A stretch of DNA of 64,000 nucleotides, taken from the NCBI GenBank assembly GCA_020439745.1, contig JAGQSC010000003.1, positions 272,301-336,300 of the forward strand, written 5' to 3'. This stretch comes from Acidobacteriota bacterium. GTDB lineage: Bacteria; Acidobacteriota; Holophagae; Acanthopleuribacterales; Acanthopleuribacteraceae. Position numbers and translations under genes: made by a program. Under the pieces are notes generated by a model. The model had not been told where the DNA came from, searched no databases, and saw only the letters and a program-made list of their open reading frames with translations. Shown here piece by piece: positions 55,520 to 64,000 of this stretch (positions are counted from its first letter, which is position 1; every line of letters starts with the position of its first letter).

Positions 55520-56734
55520 CTATGGCTTGCGCGGGCCTAGCTCCAAAGCAAGCAGTTTTTCCGTGTCGCGTAAATATAGATGGGTGCCCACCAAGGTGGG
55601 GACAGTCCACGATTTGGGTTTCAGGAGCACCTTTTCCGCCATGAGCTGGAAGCCCGCTTCGTCTATCCGAGCCATGGACAGTTTGCCTGTTTCATCCAGG
55701 ATCAGGAAGCGATCATTGACCTTAATCATTTGCGCCACCGGGTAACCCCGTTCCCGCCACAATACTTGGCCCGTGCGGATGTTCAGCGCAGTCAACATGT
55801 CCCCGTTGCTCCCGTATACCACCTCGCCCTGGCGAATGACGTTTCCGTGCAGAATGTTGAATTGCCGCGTATGCATCACTTCCTCTACCGCGATCTGCTC
55901 GCCTTGGCGCTGGAGCCTGAGGGTTAGGCTACCGCCATCGCGCTGCGACGGCACGAACAGCAGACCGTCTTCGCCGAAGGAAGGTCGGGCTGCGTGGGTG
56001 TCGTGTTGGTTCACTTGTGGGTGGCGCCAGCGAATCTTGCCGCTCTCGGCGCCGATGCCAATCACTTCTCTCACTGACAGAAACACCCATTGCGGTTCGC
56101 CGTCCACATGGATCAAGGTGGGCGCACCATAGCTGATCTCGGCCTGTTCGCTCTGCCACAGCAGCTTGCCCGTGGCTGGGTCAAAGCCCACCATGGCGTG
56201 ACGATTGCCGCCCAACATCACGATCAACATCCCTTTGTGCGTCACCATGGCATTGCTGTTGCCGGAGATGTGGGCTTTGCCCTCCAACTCGTCGATGAGG
56301 TTGTGTTTCCAGATGAGTCTTCCGCTGTGTTTCTCAAAGCAGTGGAGGCTGGAATCGAAGCTCATGGTGTACAGCCTGTCCCCGATCAAATGGGGCGGTG
56401 CATTGGGGCCGCGCCCAAAGCTGGGGCGTTGGCCTTCTCGTATGGAGGTGGCGTAACGGAACGTCCACCGCTCCGCCCCGTCCCGGGCATCCAGGGCGAT
56501 GACCACATCCGCTTCAGATTCACGATAAAGGGTATAGAGCGTGCCGCCTTCGGCGAGGATGGCCGAATAACCGGCACCTAAGGGGCGCTGCCACAAGACC
56601 TGCGGCCCCTCTGGTGGCCACTCGTCGGCCAAGTCGGGCGCGGTCACCACAAAATCACCATTTGGCCCGCCCCAACGCGTCCAATCCTCATTGGCAAGAG
56701 TGCAAATGGTCGGAACCAAAAAACAAAAGAACAT
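55520..56734 (-). CDS. Exported PQQ-like beta-propeller protein
   Basis: 404 residues from the ATG at 56734, chosen for the AGGGGATTCC context and a signal peptide (MFFCFLVPTICTLA). Typical opening WTRWGGPNGDFVV, then EWPPEGPQVLWQRPLGAGYSA and repeated PQQ-like blades (VVIALDARDGAERWTF, MVGFDPATGKLLWQS, LTALNIRTGQVLWRE). This family is abundant in Planctomycetes and Acidobacteria; the role is unknown. No quinone-binding catalytic residues are assigned. Confidence 0.85.
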   Translation of the reverse strand: MFFCFLVPTICTLANEDWTRWGGPNGDFVVTAPDLADEWPPEGPQVLWQRPLGAGYSAILAEGGTLYTLYRESEADVVIALDARDGAERWTFRYATSIREGQRPSFGRGPNAPPHLIGDRLYTMSFDSSLHCFEKHSGRLIWKHNLIDELEGKAHISGNSNAMVTHKGMLIVMLGGNRHAMVGFDPATGKLLWQSEQAEISYGAPTLIHVDGEPQWVFLSVREVIGIGAESGKIRWRHPQVNQHDTHAARPSFGEDGLLFVPSQRDGGSLTLRLQRQGEQIAVEEVMHTRQFNILHGNVIRQGEVVYGSNGDMLTALNIRTGQVLWRERGYPVAQMIKVNDRFLILDETGKLSMARIDEAGFQLMAEKVLLKPKSWTVPTLVGTHLYLRDTEKLLALELGPRKP

Positions 56735-56802
56735 TGGAATCCCCTGATCAGCTATCCCCATCATACCTTTTCCCCGCCGGATCCAAAGTGTAGGTGAATA
56801 AT

Positions 56803-57290
56803 GGCCCTGACAGGGCCAAACATGGCAGCCCTGGGCTGAGCCCTGGGTTTGGTATTCGATAGATCGCCAGCCCTGTAAGGCGGCCCTGGGATCGCCGATT
56901 AGCAATCGGCATCCTCAAGCACCCCTCCCTCAACTCGCCCAAAGAGCAACGCGAACCCCCGTCCGATCTCTTCGGCCCCTATGATGTCCGATCGGCCTCA
57001 TCAGTCCCAGACCACAGCTACAACCCCAAAAAGGATCCCGAAAGGGATCACATCATATAGCACGGGGCGTTAGCCCCGGGGTCTGGCCCGAATCCATCCG
57101 AATCCCGGCAGGGACGACAAAGACTCCTAAAAAAAGCGACCAACCCCGAACCTGCCCGGAGGGCAGTCGTCCAAATCCCAGGGTGACGAGCAACACGAGG
57201 AACCCTGGGTAACATCACCATAACGACCAGCCCGTTAGGGCGACCCAGACAACTTCACCTAACGGGCGCACAGAGGCCGAAGGCCGACTG
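56803..57290. repeat. Array of short GC-rich hairpins (REP-like)
   Basis: At least nine small palindromes in under 500 bases: GGCCCTG/CAGGGCC 56803-56817; CAGCCC/GGGCTG 56826-56838; GCCGATT/AATCGGC 56894-56910; GATCCC/GGGATC 57034-57049; GGGGC/GCCCC with GTTA loop 57064-57077; TCCC/GGGA 57103-57114; CTGCCC/GGGCAG 57152-57166; GCCC/GGGC with GTTA loop 57230-57241; CCCGTTAGG/CCTAACGGG 57231-57266. No gene is seen in this stretch. Confidence 0.75.
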
Positions 57291-57388
57291 ACCGGTGCGC
57301 ATAACCGCATTGCAGGAAGCAGACCGAACAAGGGGTTTGGATCAATCGGATTGTTGGGTGTAAACTTCAAATTGCTAAAGGATACTTG

Positions 57389-57616
57389 ATGACGGTTTCT
57401 CTCAAACAAATACAAGCGCAAGCACTTACCTTAGACGCTGAAGACAGGGCCAAATTGGTGGATGTCATGTTGCAGTCGCTGAGTGAGCCACGCCCCGAAA
57501 TCAGTGAAGCTTGGTCAGAGGAAATTGAACGCCGAGTCGCGGCTTTTGACCGTGGAGAGATCGCAACTCGTCCAGCCGAAGATGTGTTTGCTGAGGCAAA
57601 ACGAATCGGCAAGTGA
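57389..57616 (+). CDS. Antitoxin, addiction module component (TIGR02574-like)
   Basis: 75-residue acidic protein with the family pattern of RelE/ParE-partner antitoxins: LDAEDRAKLVDVMLQSL, SEAWSEEIERRVAAFDRGE and AEDVFAEAKR. The ATG at 57389 has an AAGGA site. Its end overlaps the toxin start (GTGA). Confidence 0.85.
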   Translation: MTVSLKQIQAQALTLDAEDRAKLVDVMLQSLSEPRPEISEAWSEEIERRVAAFDRGEIATRPAEDVFAEAKRIGK

Positions 57617-57906
57617 GAAAGATTCGATTCCTAGAACCTGCTCAACGAGAGTTTCTTGACGAAGTCGTCTACTACAACCAACTCGAATCAGGGCTGGGTG
57701 ATGCGTTTGCACAGGAAGTTGAACAGGCGGCTGTCAGAGCGCTGTCGTTCCCACATGCTGGTTCGAAGGCTTCAATGAATACAAAGCGTGTATTCGTGCA
57801 CAGGTTCCCTTTCTGCATTGTTTACCGCGATGACGATGAAGGTATCGTCATATTCGCCGTCGCCCACCATTCGCGTCGACCCAACTATTGGGCTTCTCGA
57901 CTGTAA
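57613..57906 (+). CDS. RelE/ParE-family toxin
   Basis: 97 residues: RFLEPAQREFLDEVVYYNQ, FAQEVEQAAVRALSFPHAGS, RVFVHRFPFCIVYR and IVIFAVAHHSRRPNYW, the RelE/ParE fold with its C-terminal basic/aromatic patch. GTG start coupled to the antitoxin. Whether it cleaves mRNA or poisons gyrase cannot be told from sequence. Confidence 0.88.
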   Translation: MRKIRFLEPAQREFLDEVVYYNQLESGLGDAFAQEVEQAAVRALSFPHAGSKASMNTKRVFVHRFPFCIVYRDDDEGIVIFAVAHHSRRPNYWASRL

Positions 57907-58006
57907 CGTTATCTCAAAGCCATTCCGCCTTGACTTAACAGATCTCCGACCCAGCTGACATTATTGCCTGTGCTAGACTCCCGCCTCTTATGGCTGGAGG
58001 AGATGC

Positions 58007-58897
58007 GTGATCCATTTAGTGGCAATGCTGATCGTATTGTTATGGGTGATAGCGTTCATCCGTATCTGGCTGTTTCGAACTCACTTCGCCCGTAAGCGCC
58101 CTCCGCCCGGACCTTCTTTGCGCCGTGTTTCTCGAAAGAAACCCCAATGGGTTTGTAACGAAATCATCCGACTCAAAGCGATGATGCCCCACGAGGGGTG
58201 TCGAACGATTGCAGCCGCCTTTAACGCCCGGTACACGAGAGATCGGGAGTCCGTGGGCAAGACATACGTGGCCGAAACCCTGAAACGACATGCCGCCCGA
58301 GTCTTGGAATTACGAAAAACGATAAAGCTCCGCAAGCGAGGCCCAAGCCCACGCAACCGGGTTTGGAGCATGGACATCACCTTTGTTTCAATTGACCTCA
58401 AGCCGATCCCAATACTCGGGATACTTGATCATGGGACCCGAGCCATATTGCACCTTCGACCCCTGGCAGACCGATCGACCATCGACATTCTTCGCATTTT
58501 GCTCTCCAACATTAAGCAATTCGGGCGGCCGGAATTTATGCGAACCGACAACGAACCGATTTTCAATTCCAAACTCATGCGACTCGCGCTCCGTTTCCTC
58601 GGTATCCGCAAACAGACCATAGACCCGTTCTGTCCCTGGCAGAATGGTCGCATAGAGCGAATCTTCAGAACCTTGAAGGAACGACTTTATCCCTGGTGGC
58701 AAAGTGTCGGCGTGCCGGAAGACGTGCAAGTGGATCTCGATGTGTTCAGAACCTGGTACAACCATGCGCGCGCACACCAGAGTTTGTCAGGGCTTACCCC
58801 TGCCATGGCATGGGCAGGAATAACCGGCCATCGCAAATGTCCGCGTTTCTTCCTAGCCTGGGATGGCTTACTAACGGGCTGGATCCCACCTCCGTGA
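58007..58897 (+). mobile_element. DDE integrase/transposase with N-terminal membrane segment
   Basis: 296 residues from a GTG with a GGAGGAG site. Residues about 4-25 (LVAMLIVLLWVIAFIRIWLF) form a clear hydrophobic helix followed by a basic, proline-rich patch. About 45-110 is a helix-turn-helix-like region (EIIRLKAMMPHEGCRTIAAAF). The rve/IS3-type catalytic core follows: Asp in WSMDITFV, Asp in MRTDNEP, and Glu in NGRIERIFRTLKERL, ending with WYNHARAHQSLSGLTPAMAW. The catalytic triad is intact. No clear terminal inverted repeats were found around it; the pair CACGAG (58898) / CTCGTG (near 58965) is too close to the gene end to be conclusive. Confidence 0.8.
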
Positions 58898-59042
58898 CAC
58901 GAGTCGCCTTCAAGCAACCATCAAAACGGACCGGAATCGACGTGTCCGCATGGCGACCGCTCGTGGTATGCCTTCCATCATTCCAAAAACCCAAAAAACG
59001 CGCCAAAAGGAGGACACGACGCCCATTTTTCAATAAATCTAA

Positions 59043-60330
59043 CGTCCGAATCGCGTCCTATTAGTTCATGAAGCGCTCAATCTATATCAAACAACGCGCA
59101 AAGGAAGGCAAAAACACGTCCCGGACACGCGGACGGTACACCGCGAGTACCACAGTGACGAATTTGGCAACCGGACTGGGTTTATTATCCCTGGTGAAAG
59201 ATTAGGAATAATCGATAGTGATTATTCACATCTTGCCTCGCTCGTAGAAAAGATCACAAAAGCAAAACCACTTAAAGATCGTGTTGCTTTTGGCACTGTT
59301 GAAGATTTCTTACACGAATGGCTAGCTCAAAAATACAAAAATGAGACCCCAGCATCATTTTGCGACTTTTTGATTGAGGGGATCGCCCCTTTGATCAAGG
59401 AGCGTGAATTCATTGTGCCCATCCGTTACCTAAGGATACAGTCACCTTTTGACCTAGGAAGAATCACTTTCAAACCAATGACTCGCGAGCTACTGGATCT
59501 GTGGCATAAACCATTTATGCATGCCTGCGGTTCGGAAGCTGAACTCGGCGAGAAGATATTTTTGGAAAAATTCCGTTGCTACCAAGGCCACACGGCTGCG
59601 GTATTCCAAGCAGAAACAGATGCTAAGCTAGGAAAGGAAAGAGCCATTAAGGAAGCCTCAAAATCTGTCGCGATTTTGAGGGTTTTTTCACAGGCAGCAC
59701 TTGACCACCGTATGTGGTCACATTGTGTACTTTGGGGAACAGGGCATTTAGACTCCGAAGTCACTATAGAGTTAGATGAAAGAGGCTACCCCCTTCCAAC
59801 ATCATCTATTGCAGGTATCCCACCAAGACCAGACCGTTTTTCTACTGTCCATATAGATAAATTGTCTAAATGGCTACAACATATCCATCCTTTTCTCTTA
59901 TCCAGCTCCAAAAACAGTAACTTCTCAGAATGTGTCATTAATGCATTGAGGCTGTATTCTGAGAGCATCATTAAGAAACGAATACAGGACAAACTGGTCT
60001 ATTTATTTGCAGCGTTGGAATCCATTTTTCTTCGAGGAGATAACGAGCCCATTATCCATAGCATATCGTTGCGAATCGCCCTTTTTTGTCGGCAAGAACC
60101 TTGAGGCTCGTAAAAAAATCAAACGATACATAGTCGAGTCATATGGCCTTAGGTCCGCGTTTGTGCATCATGGCAAAGAAAGAAAAGATGACAAAGTGCT
60201 GCTTGAGCTCATGCGAATTACGTTGTCAACCATGTTAGGTCTCATGGTGAACATTAGTCGTTTCGAATCTAAAGACAAATTTCTGGATTCATTGGATGAT
60301 CACTTGTATTCATCTCGTACCGATAGCTAA
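59043..60330 (+). pseudogene. Broken Apea-like HEPN ribonuclease-type gene
   Basis: One reading frame is open from 59043 with no ATG, GTG or TTG before a TTG at 59370, and it encodes HREYHSDEFGNRTGFIIP onward. It runs to a stop at 60104. A +1 shift at the T6 run near 60080-60090 joins it to the next frame, which reads RIALF-VGKNLEARKKIKRYI, YGLRSAFVHHGK and ends at 60330. The joined C-terminus matches Apea-like HEPN domains, including the RX4H motif (R-SAFV-H). So it is a HEPN, abortive-infection-like gene with a lost or displaced start and one frameshift. The transposase gene lies just upstream and may have removed its 5' end. Confidence 0.65.
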
Positions 60331-60474
60331 GCGTGGTGTCTTTTTGTTGGGATCGTGACATCTGGGTGCCGAGGTTGGTGGCTGCTTTTTCCACGTCTGC
60401 TGGTTGTTGACTCAGCAGGCCACTCGACGATAAAAACTCACCCAGAACACGCGAACCGTAAACCTTCAAACGAG

Positions 60475-60780
60475 TTAACTGAATATTTGATCCTCAAACA
60501 CCTGAAGAAGTTTGGCGCCCTTTACGTCATCGCCATCCTCATATGCCTCTAACGACTCTTCCAACAATCCTTCCAGGTGTGCCAGAACAGCCTCATCAGA
60601 GATCTTCGTTCTCACGAATTCTACACCCCTTCGCATCTCTACAAACGCTTTGTTCAGTGACATTTGTTCATCTGGGCCCAGATAGTCCTCTTCAGGAAAT
60701 GCATCTGGAGCGTAGACAATTACATAAGAAATGAACTCTTGAAGGTGTACCAAGCTCCTGACCCATGGTTTAGTCGACAT
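60475..60780 (-). CDS. Small acidic protein, possible second immunity protein
   Basis: 101 residues, acidic and helical (LLEESLEAYEDGDDVKGAKLLQ). Family unknown. It overlaps the preceding gene by 11 bases and is the last gene of the Rhs-toxin run, which is the usual place for an immunity or accessory gene. Confidence 0.6.
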   Translation of the reverse strand: MSTKPWVRSLVHLQEFISYVIVYAPDAFPEEDYLGPDEQMSLNKAFVEMRRGVEFVRTKISDEAVLAHLEGLLEESLEAYEDGDDVKGAKLLQVFEDQIFS

Positions 60781-61471
60781 ACCCCAAACCCATAGCGTCT
60801 TCTGTTTCTTTCAACAGATTCATGATCGAATCCGATGAATAGTCCAGCGGTTTAGGCGCAAGCGCAACTATAACGAACCCGTCAGAATTCTCTGTCTCAA
60901 CAAATCGCTCTCTTGAAGACCAAAGACCTTTGAACTGACTATCGTCTGTGCGTAACCCAAAAATCCAATCGATACACGTAAGGCTCTTCTTGCCGTGCAG
61001 CCTCTTGAATTGCTGATATCTGTGTTCCGCGATTTCGGGTGGCAGTCGGCGAGGCTCTACCAGTACGCATACGGCTGATGCGCCTACACAAAGTGGATGC
61101 AATAGGCCAATAACGGATCTCACAGATTCGAATACAAAGCTATTTTTCTTTTTCTTGTCGGCTGTTCCAACATTGAAATTGAATTCTATGGTACCCGGCA
61201 AGCCACCTGGATTAAGAATGGGCCAAGTTACTTTTCCTTTCAACTGACCCGAATCTCGGACTAATAGCCAAGTGACCTCGCCTGAAAATTCATAATCGGG
61301 AAATCGACGAATAAGCATTTCCCAATTTTCGGGAGAGTTTTCCAATTGCTGTCCATCACACATCAAATGTGCCTTAAAACCAAGTGGTTCTGCGGCTAAT
61401 GAAAAGGCGTCGCAAAGATTTCTTGCTACCGGTTCGCCTTTAAACCAAATCGTCGCCTGCATACTCGTCAT
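60770..61471 (-). CDS. Probable immunity protein of the Rhs toxin (Imm52-like?)
   Basis: 233-residue soluble protein (SGEVTWLLVRDSGQLKGKV, DWIFGLRTDDSQFKGLW). The ATG overlaps the toxin stop (ATGA), the usual toxin-immunity coupling. The overall pattern reminds me of Imm52, a family found next to Tox-REase-5 toxins, but this is a weak recall-based match. Confidence 0.6.
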   Translation of the reverse strand: MTSMQATIWFKGEPVARNLCDAFSLAAEPLGFKAHLMCDGQQLENSPENWEMLIRRFPDYEFSGEVTWLLVRDSGQLKGKVTWPILNPGGLPGTIEFNFNVGTADKKKKNSFVFESVRSVIGLLHPLCVGASAVCVLVEPRRLPPEIAEHRYQQFKRLHGKKSLTCIDWIFGLRTDDSQFKGLWSSRERFVETENSDGFVIVALAPKPLDYSSDSIMNLLKETEDAMGLGYVD

Positions 61472-62790
61472 TCGAACACCTCTACGTCAATTCCGCTGAT
61501 GCCCTTCCGCCTGAAAAAGGCTTCTGCCCGTAGTCGCTGAGCATGCGAGGGCACGCGCCAAACAACCCCAACTCCGTGCTCTTGAGCCGCCATCATTTGG
61601 CGTTGAGCTTGGTTTACGCTTTTACGGGTTGTCCGAACACTCTTCTTAACATCGACTAGTCGGTTGGACACCGCGTCAAAATCGTCAAAATCGATGTATT
61701 GGCGCCCTCGAGGTCTTGGATTACTGTAATTAACTCGATAGGTTTCACCAACGCGATTTGGCACCAGCCTTGCCTGATAGTCTGCCCCAGTACCCAGACT
61801 CTCATTCTTCTTTACCCAGGAACCAGGACCCTTTTTCGAGGGATCTGGAGCAGAAGATCGTAAGTGTTCAGCCTCATTTTGGGCGTATTTTTTGAAGTTG
61901 GATTCGCGGTTGATGCGACGGGTGTTTTCCAGGCGGGCGTGGGCTTTTTCGCGGTTGGCGTAGCGGCTGAACTTGGAGGTGTCGCGCGCTTGCTTTGATT
62001 CTTTGAGCGCCTGCAACACACGTTCGCGAACCTGGGGTGGTTTGGGGGACGCCGTCACCTGTTTCCCACTCGCATTGGTGGTGGTGCGACTCTCTTTGAT
62101 AACTTTGGTGTTGCCCGTAGGCGGTTTCCCCGACGAGCTATGACTCACCGAGCTTTGTGAACTGGGTTTCCCGGCACCAATCGCCTTGGAGAAGACCCAA
62201 CCCAATGCAGCACCTGCCGCCGCACTGGTTGCATAAGTCTCAGGTGAAGAGAACCCATCCTGCTCTCCGTAACCCATGCGCACCACATCGTTGGTGAAGG
62301 TGGAGGTAATCCCCAAGGCCGCGCCGGATGCTACAACCCCTCGCGTGCCTGTGCCCAGAATCGTTGTGAGCTGGCCACCTGTAGCGACATTGGCCAAGAC
62401 GGCTACCGTACCCACACCAACGTCGCGGGTCAGTTTCAGTCCGAGCTCTATGCCATCGATCTTTCCGTCTCGGTAGTCGTCAATGGACTCCTCGACGCGA
62501 TTGGCACTGCCAAACGTCAGGCCATCGAAGAACTCGTAGACACTCAACAAGCCAATCAAGCCAACGGCCTTGGCCTTTTGGCCAAACGACTCCTCTTCCA
62601 TGGCCAGCCGTTCCAACTCGTCCTGGTAGTGCTGACGTGTCGTCGTGCCCGTTGGGTCGTAGAACGTCAGCGGGTTGGCGTTGGCGTAGAGGTAGCGGTG
62701 GAGGCTGGGTGGGGTGTCGTGGCTGCCCAGCTCGGGGTCCTGACCCAGGAAGATGCCCAGATCCTGATCGTAGTAGCGGGCTTTGGCGCA
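61468..62790 (-). CDS. Orphan Rhs C-terminal toxin module with predicted REase-fold toxin
   Basis: The frame is open for 440 codons, from just after a TAG at 62791-62793. It begins in the end of an Rhs core (KARYYDQDLGIFLGQDPELG, HRYLYANANPLTFYDPTG, the DPxG boundary near residue 52), with no start codon at that point; TTG 62616 and ATG 62601 are the first possible starts. Next come an Ala/Gly-rich hydrophobic region (about 80-170), a basic linker and a C-terminal toxin domain (about 335-440): RQYIDFDDFDAVSNRLVDVKKSV, with a D-x-K nuclease-like motif, then QMMAAQEHGVGVVWRVPS. This resembles restriction-endonuclease-fold toxins (Tox-REase-5). The full Rhs body is missing, so this is a displaced cassette, silent unless recombined or expressed from an internal start. 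Confidence 0.75.
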   Translation of the reverse strand, partial: CAKARYYDQDLGIFLGQDPELGSHDTPPSLHRYLYANANPLTFYDPTGTTTRQHYQDELERLAMEEESFGQKAKAVGLIGLLSVYEFFDGLTFGSANRVEESIDDYRDGKIDGIELGLKLTRDVGVGTVAVLANVATGGQLTTILGTGTRGVVASGAALGITSTFTNDVVRMGYGEQDGFSSPETYATSAAAGAALGWVFSKAIGAGKPSSQSSVSHSSSGKPPTGNTKVIKESRTTTNASGKQVTASPKPPQVRERVLQALKESKQARDTSKFSRYANREKAHARLENTRRINRESNFKKYAQNEAEHLRSSAPDPSKKGPGSWVKKNESLGTGADYQARLVPNRVGETYRVNYSNPRPRGRQYIDFDDFDAVSNRLVDVKKSVRTTRKSVNQAQRQMMAAQEHGVGVVWRVPSHAQRLRAEAFFRRKGISGIDVEVFE

Positions 62791-64000
62791 CTAGGGAGTT
62801 TCACCCTCGCGCAAGGGGCTTATCCCCTTTAATGCGTGTCGCTTATGAGTAGGGCCCTAAATCGAGGTTTTGAGATAACCCCTGATGTGCGTTTTGGAAC
62901 TGTCAATCAACACCGGAATGGATGGCCCATTCTACCCTGGCTTTTTCTTTTTAGCGGCTTGTTTTCAGTTGTTGCCTGATGGGGCAATGGCTTGCCATTG
63001 ACCCTTAGGTGAGGTTCCGTGGAGTGGAGGCCGCAGCGTCCAGCGTTCCTGGAAATGCAAGACCCTGTGCCGCAGTGAAACGGAGGCGCAGGGTTTGCGA
63101 TGAAGCCAACGCTTGACGTTGCGGCCGGAACGCAGTACCCGTCGCTGGGATTACAGCGAGCATTTACCTTTAGCTGCTAAAGGGCAGCAGCTAAATAATA
63201 AAGATAAGGATTGCGGCCGAAGGCGTTTTTAGGGAGCGGCAGCGGACGGGTGTGGTGGCCCAGCGAGCCCGCAGCGGAAGCCGCCAGGCTGCAGCCGGGC
63301 GAATGGGACGCCACGGGTGGGCCTTCACAGAGTTGCGACGGGGATTGAGGCCCGAGCTTGCGAGGCAGCCGAAAGCCCCCGACGCATACCCCTAAAGCCC
63401 ACCGGCGCACCATGCCCCAGCCATGGTAGCCAGCGAGACGTGCTGCAGATTACACACAGCGAACGTCCGATAATCGCCGCGTTATGTGAATGTGACGCCC
63501 AGCGCATATTCGGGAACCCAACGAGACGGAGAGTTTGAGGGACATATCACGTGGAAATGGCTCTATACCTCACTTCTCGCTTTCGGTTTTGAAGAAGCCA
63601 TACCGATAGTCGCCCATTATCGTCCGGTCCGCCTAAGGTTTTGCCTTTTACCGGATATCTGTCAGTGAAAATCTAGGGTTGGCGATTGTTAACGCTACGC
63701 GTATCGCCCTTTGGTTTGCTCATATGAACACTTCGGCCCATTTTTGGTCCAAATAGGCGCAAAAGGGCTTGAAAATGAACGCACTCATCCCACGCTATGC
63801 GTTTGATTTAGATTTTGAACCGCATTTTTACTGACAGGAGTGTGGTCCCGCTCGCATGTGCGTGTTGCATAAGCCTGATCCCAATCTGAAAGGCTGGTTA
63901 CAGCCCGGTGACTGCAACTTGAAGCGTTGGATGACTGCGCGACAGTAGGACTCGGATCCAAGTGCTAGGCTCTGCCAGGCCCATTCGGTTCGACGAAAAA
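62791..64000. other. 1.2 kb without a convincing gene; repeats and hairpins
   Basis: Contains a hairpin AAGGGG/CCCCTT at 62813-62829 and a perfect 10-bp stem TTTAGCTGCT/AGCAGCTAAA with a 7-base loop at 63169-63195. There is also a GC-rich purine stretch (about 63200-63420) and a 6-bp inverted repeat GGCGAT/ATCGCC at 63681-63708. Short frames here (for example at 63486 and 63856) lack supporting signals. It looks like decayed mobile or Rhs-associated sequence. Confidence 0.5.

Noticed and set aside
62480..62791. 103-residue Pro/Arg-rich frame on the minus strand
   Set aside because: Alternate-frame shadow of the Rhs core end, which reads as KARYYDQDLG in the correct frame.
62783..62793. GTGCGCC on the minus strand, like the 5' end of a group II intron
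   Set aside because: It is the Cys-Ala codon pair at the edge of the Rhs core reading frame, and no intron domains or reverse transcriptase follow.
63440..63500. Sequence reminiscent of an integron attC site (CGCCGCGTTATGTG)
   Set aside because: No paired core sites with the correct palindromic arrangement and no integron integrase nearby.

Overview
The window is bacterial chromosome from a Gram-negative-type organism. It is dense with tetratricopeptide (TPR) proteins, eukaryotic-type Ser/Thr kinases, secreted beta-rich proteins and a winged-helix/TPR regulator, and it carries a complete ectoine/hydroxyectoine operon. This mix fits a marine or salt-exposed Acidobacteriota-like bacterium (Holophagae/Acanthopleuribacterales type). 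That placement is inferred from gene content, not from a marker phylogeny. No rRNA, tRNA or CRISPR array was recognised.

Layout. 0-10.6 kb: housekeeping and signalling. It holds fusA with a clear terminator, a corrinoid adenosyltransferase, a degenerate M1-peptidase-like protein with a membrane partner, SuhB, the NAD(P)H-hydrate repair enzyme, and a tight tsaE / histidine kinase / response regulator run. The kinase's receiver has Glu in place of the phospho-accepting Asp. A secreted transglutaminase-like/TPR protein follows. 10.6-25 kb: envelope and signalling genes, namely a propeller-like secreted protein, a winged-helix/TM/TPR regulator, two large exported proteins that share an unnamed repeat module (one ending in a serine-hydrolase domain), a further propeller and a kinase/TPR protein. 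25-33.8 kb: a minus-strand cluster of a coiled-coil membrane protein, a YqiJ/NfeD-like protein, a flotillin and a 1765-residue AAA+ ATPase. 34-48.7 kb: an acyltransferase, an odd His- and Lys-rich exported protein, pirin, a KefF-KefC pair, a kinase/TolB-propeller protein, a CBM9-like/outer-membrane barrel protein, small membrane proteins, MarC and a sodium:solute symporter.

48.8-54 kb: ask-ectA-ectB-ectC-ectD, in which every junction is a 4-base stop/start overlap. A good promoter and a palindromic operator candidate sit in front, a MarR-type (EctR-like) gene follows in convergent orientation, and a symporter is divergent to it. This is a self-contained osmoadaptation locus.

54-64 kb: an eroded accessory region. 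It includes a LigB-family dioxygenase, two opposed gene 3'-ends that look like a deletion scar, a PQQ-like propeller, an array of GC-rich hairpins, a toxin-antitoxin pair, a DDE integrase with an N-terminal membrane segment, a broken HEPN ribonuclease-like gene, and an orphan Rhs C-terminal toxin module (predicted restriction-endonuclease fold) with two overlapping downstream genes that are probably immunity genes. The last 1.2 kb has no convincing gene.

Most unusual points: the flotillin/giant-ATPase cluster, the orphan Rhs toxin cassette, the membrane-tethered integrase beside a broken HEPN gene, the Glu-substituted receiver, and the repeat module shared by the two large exported proteins.
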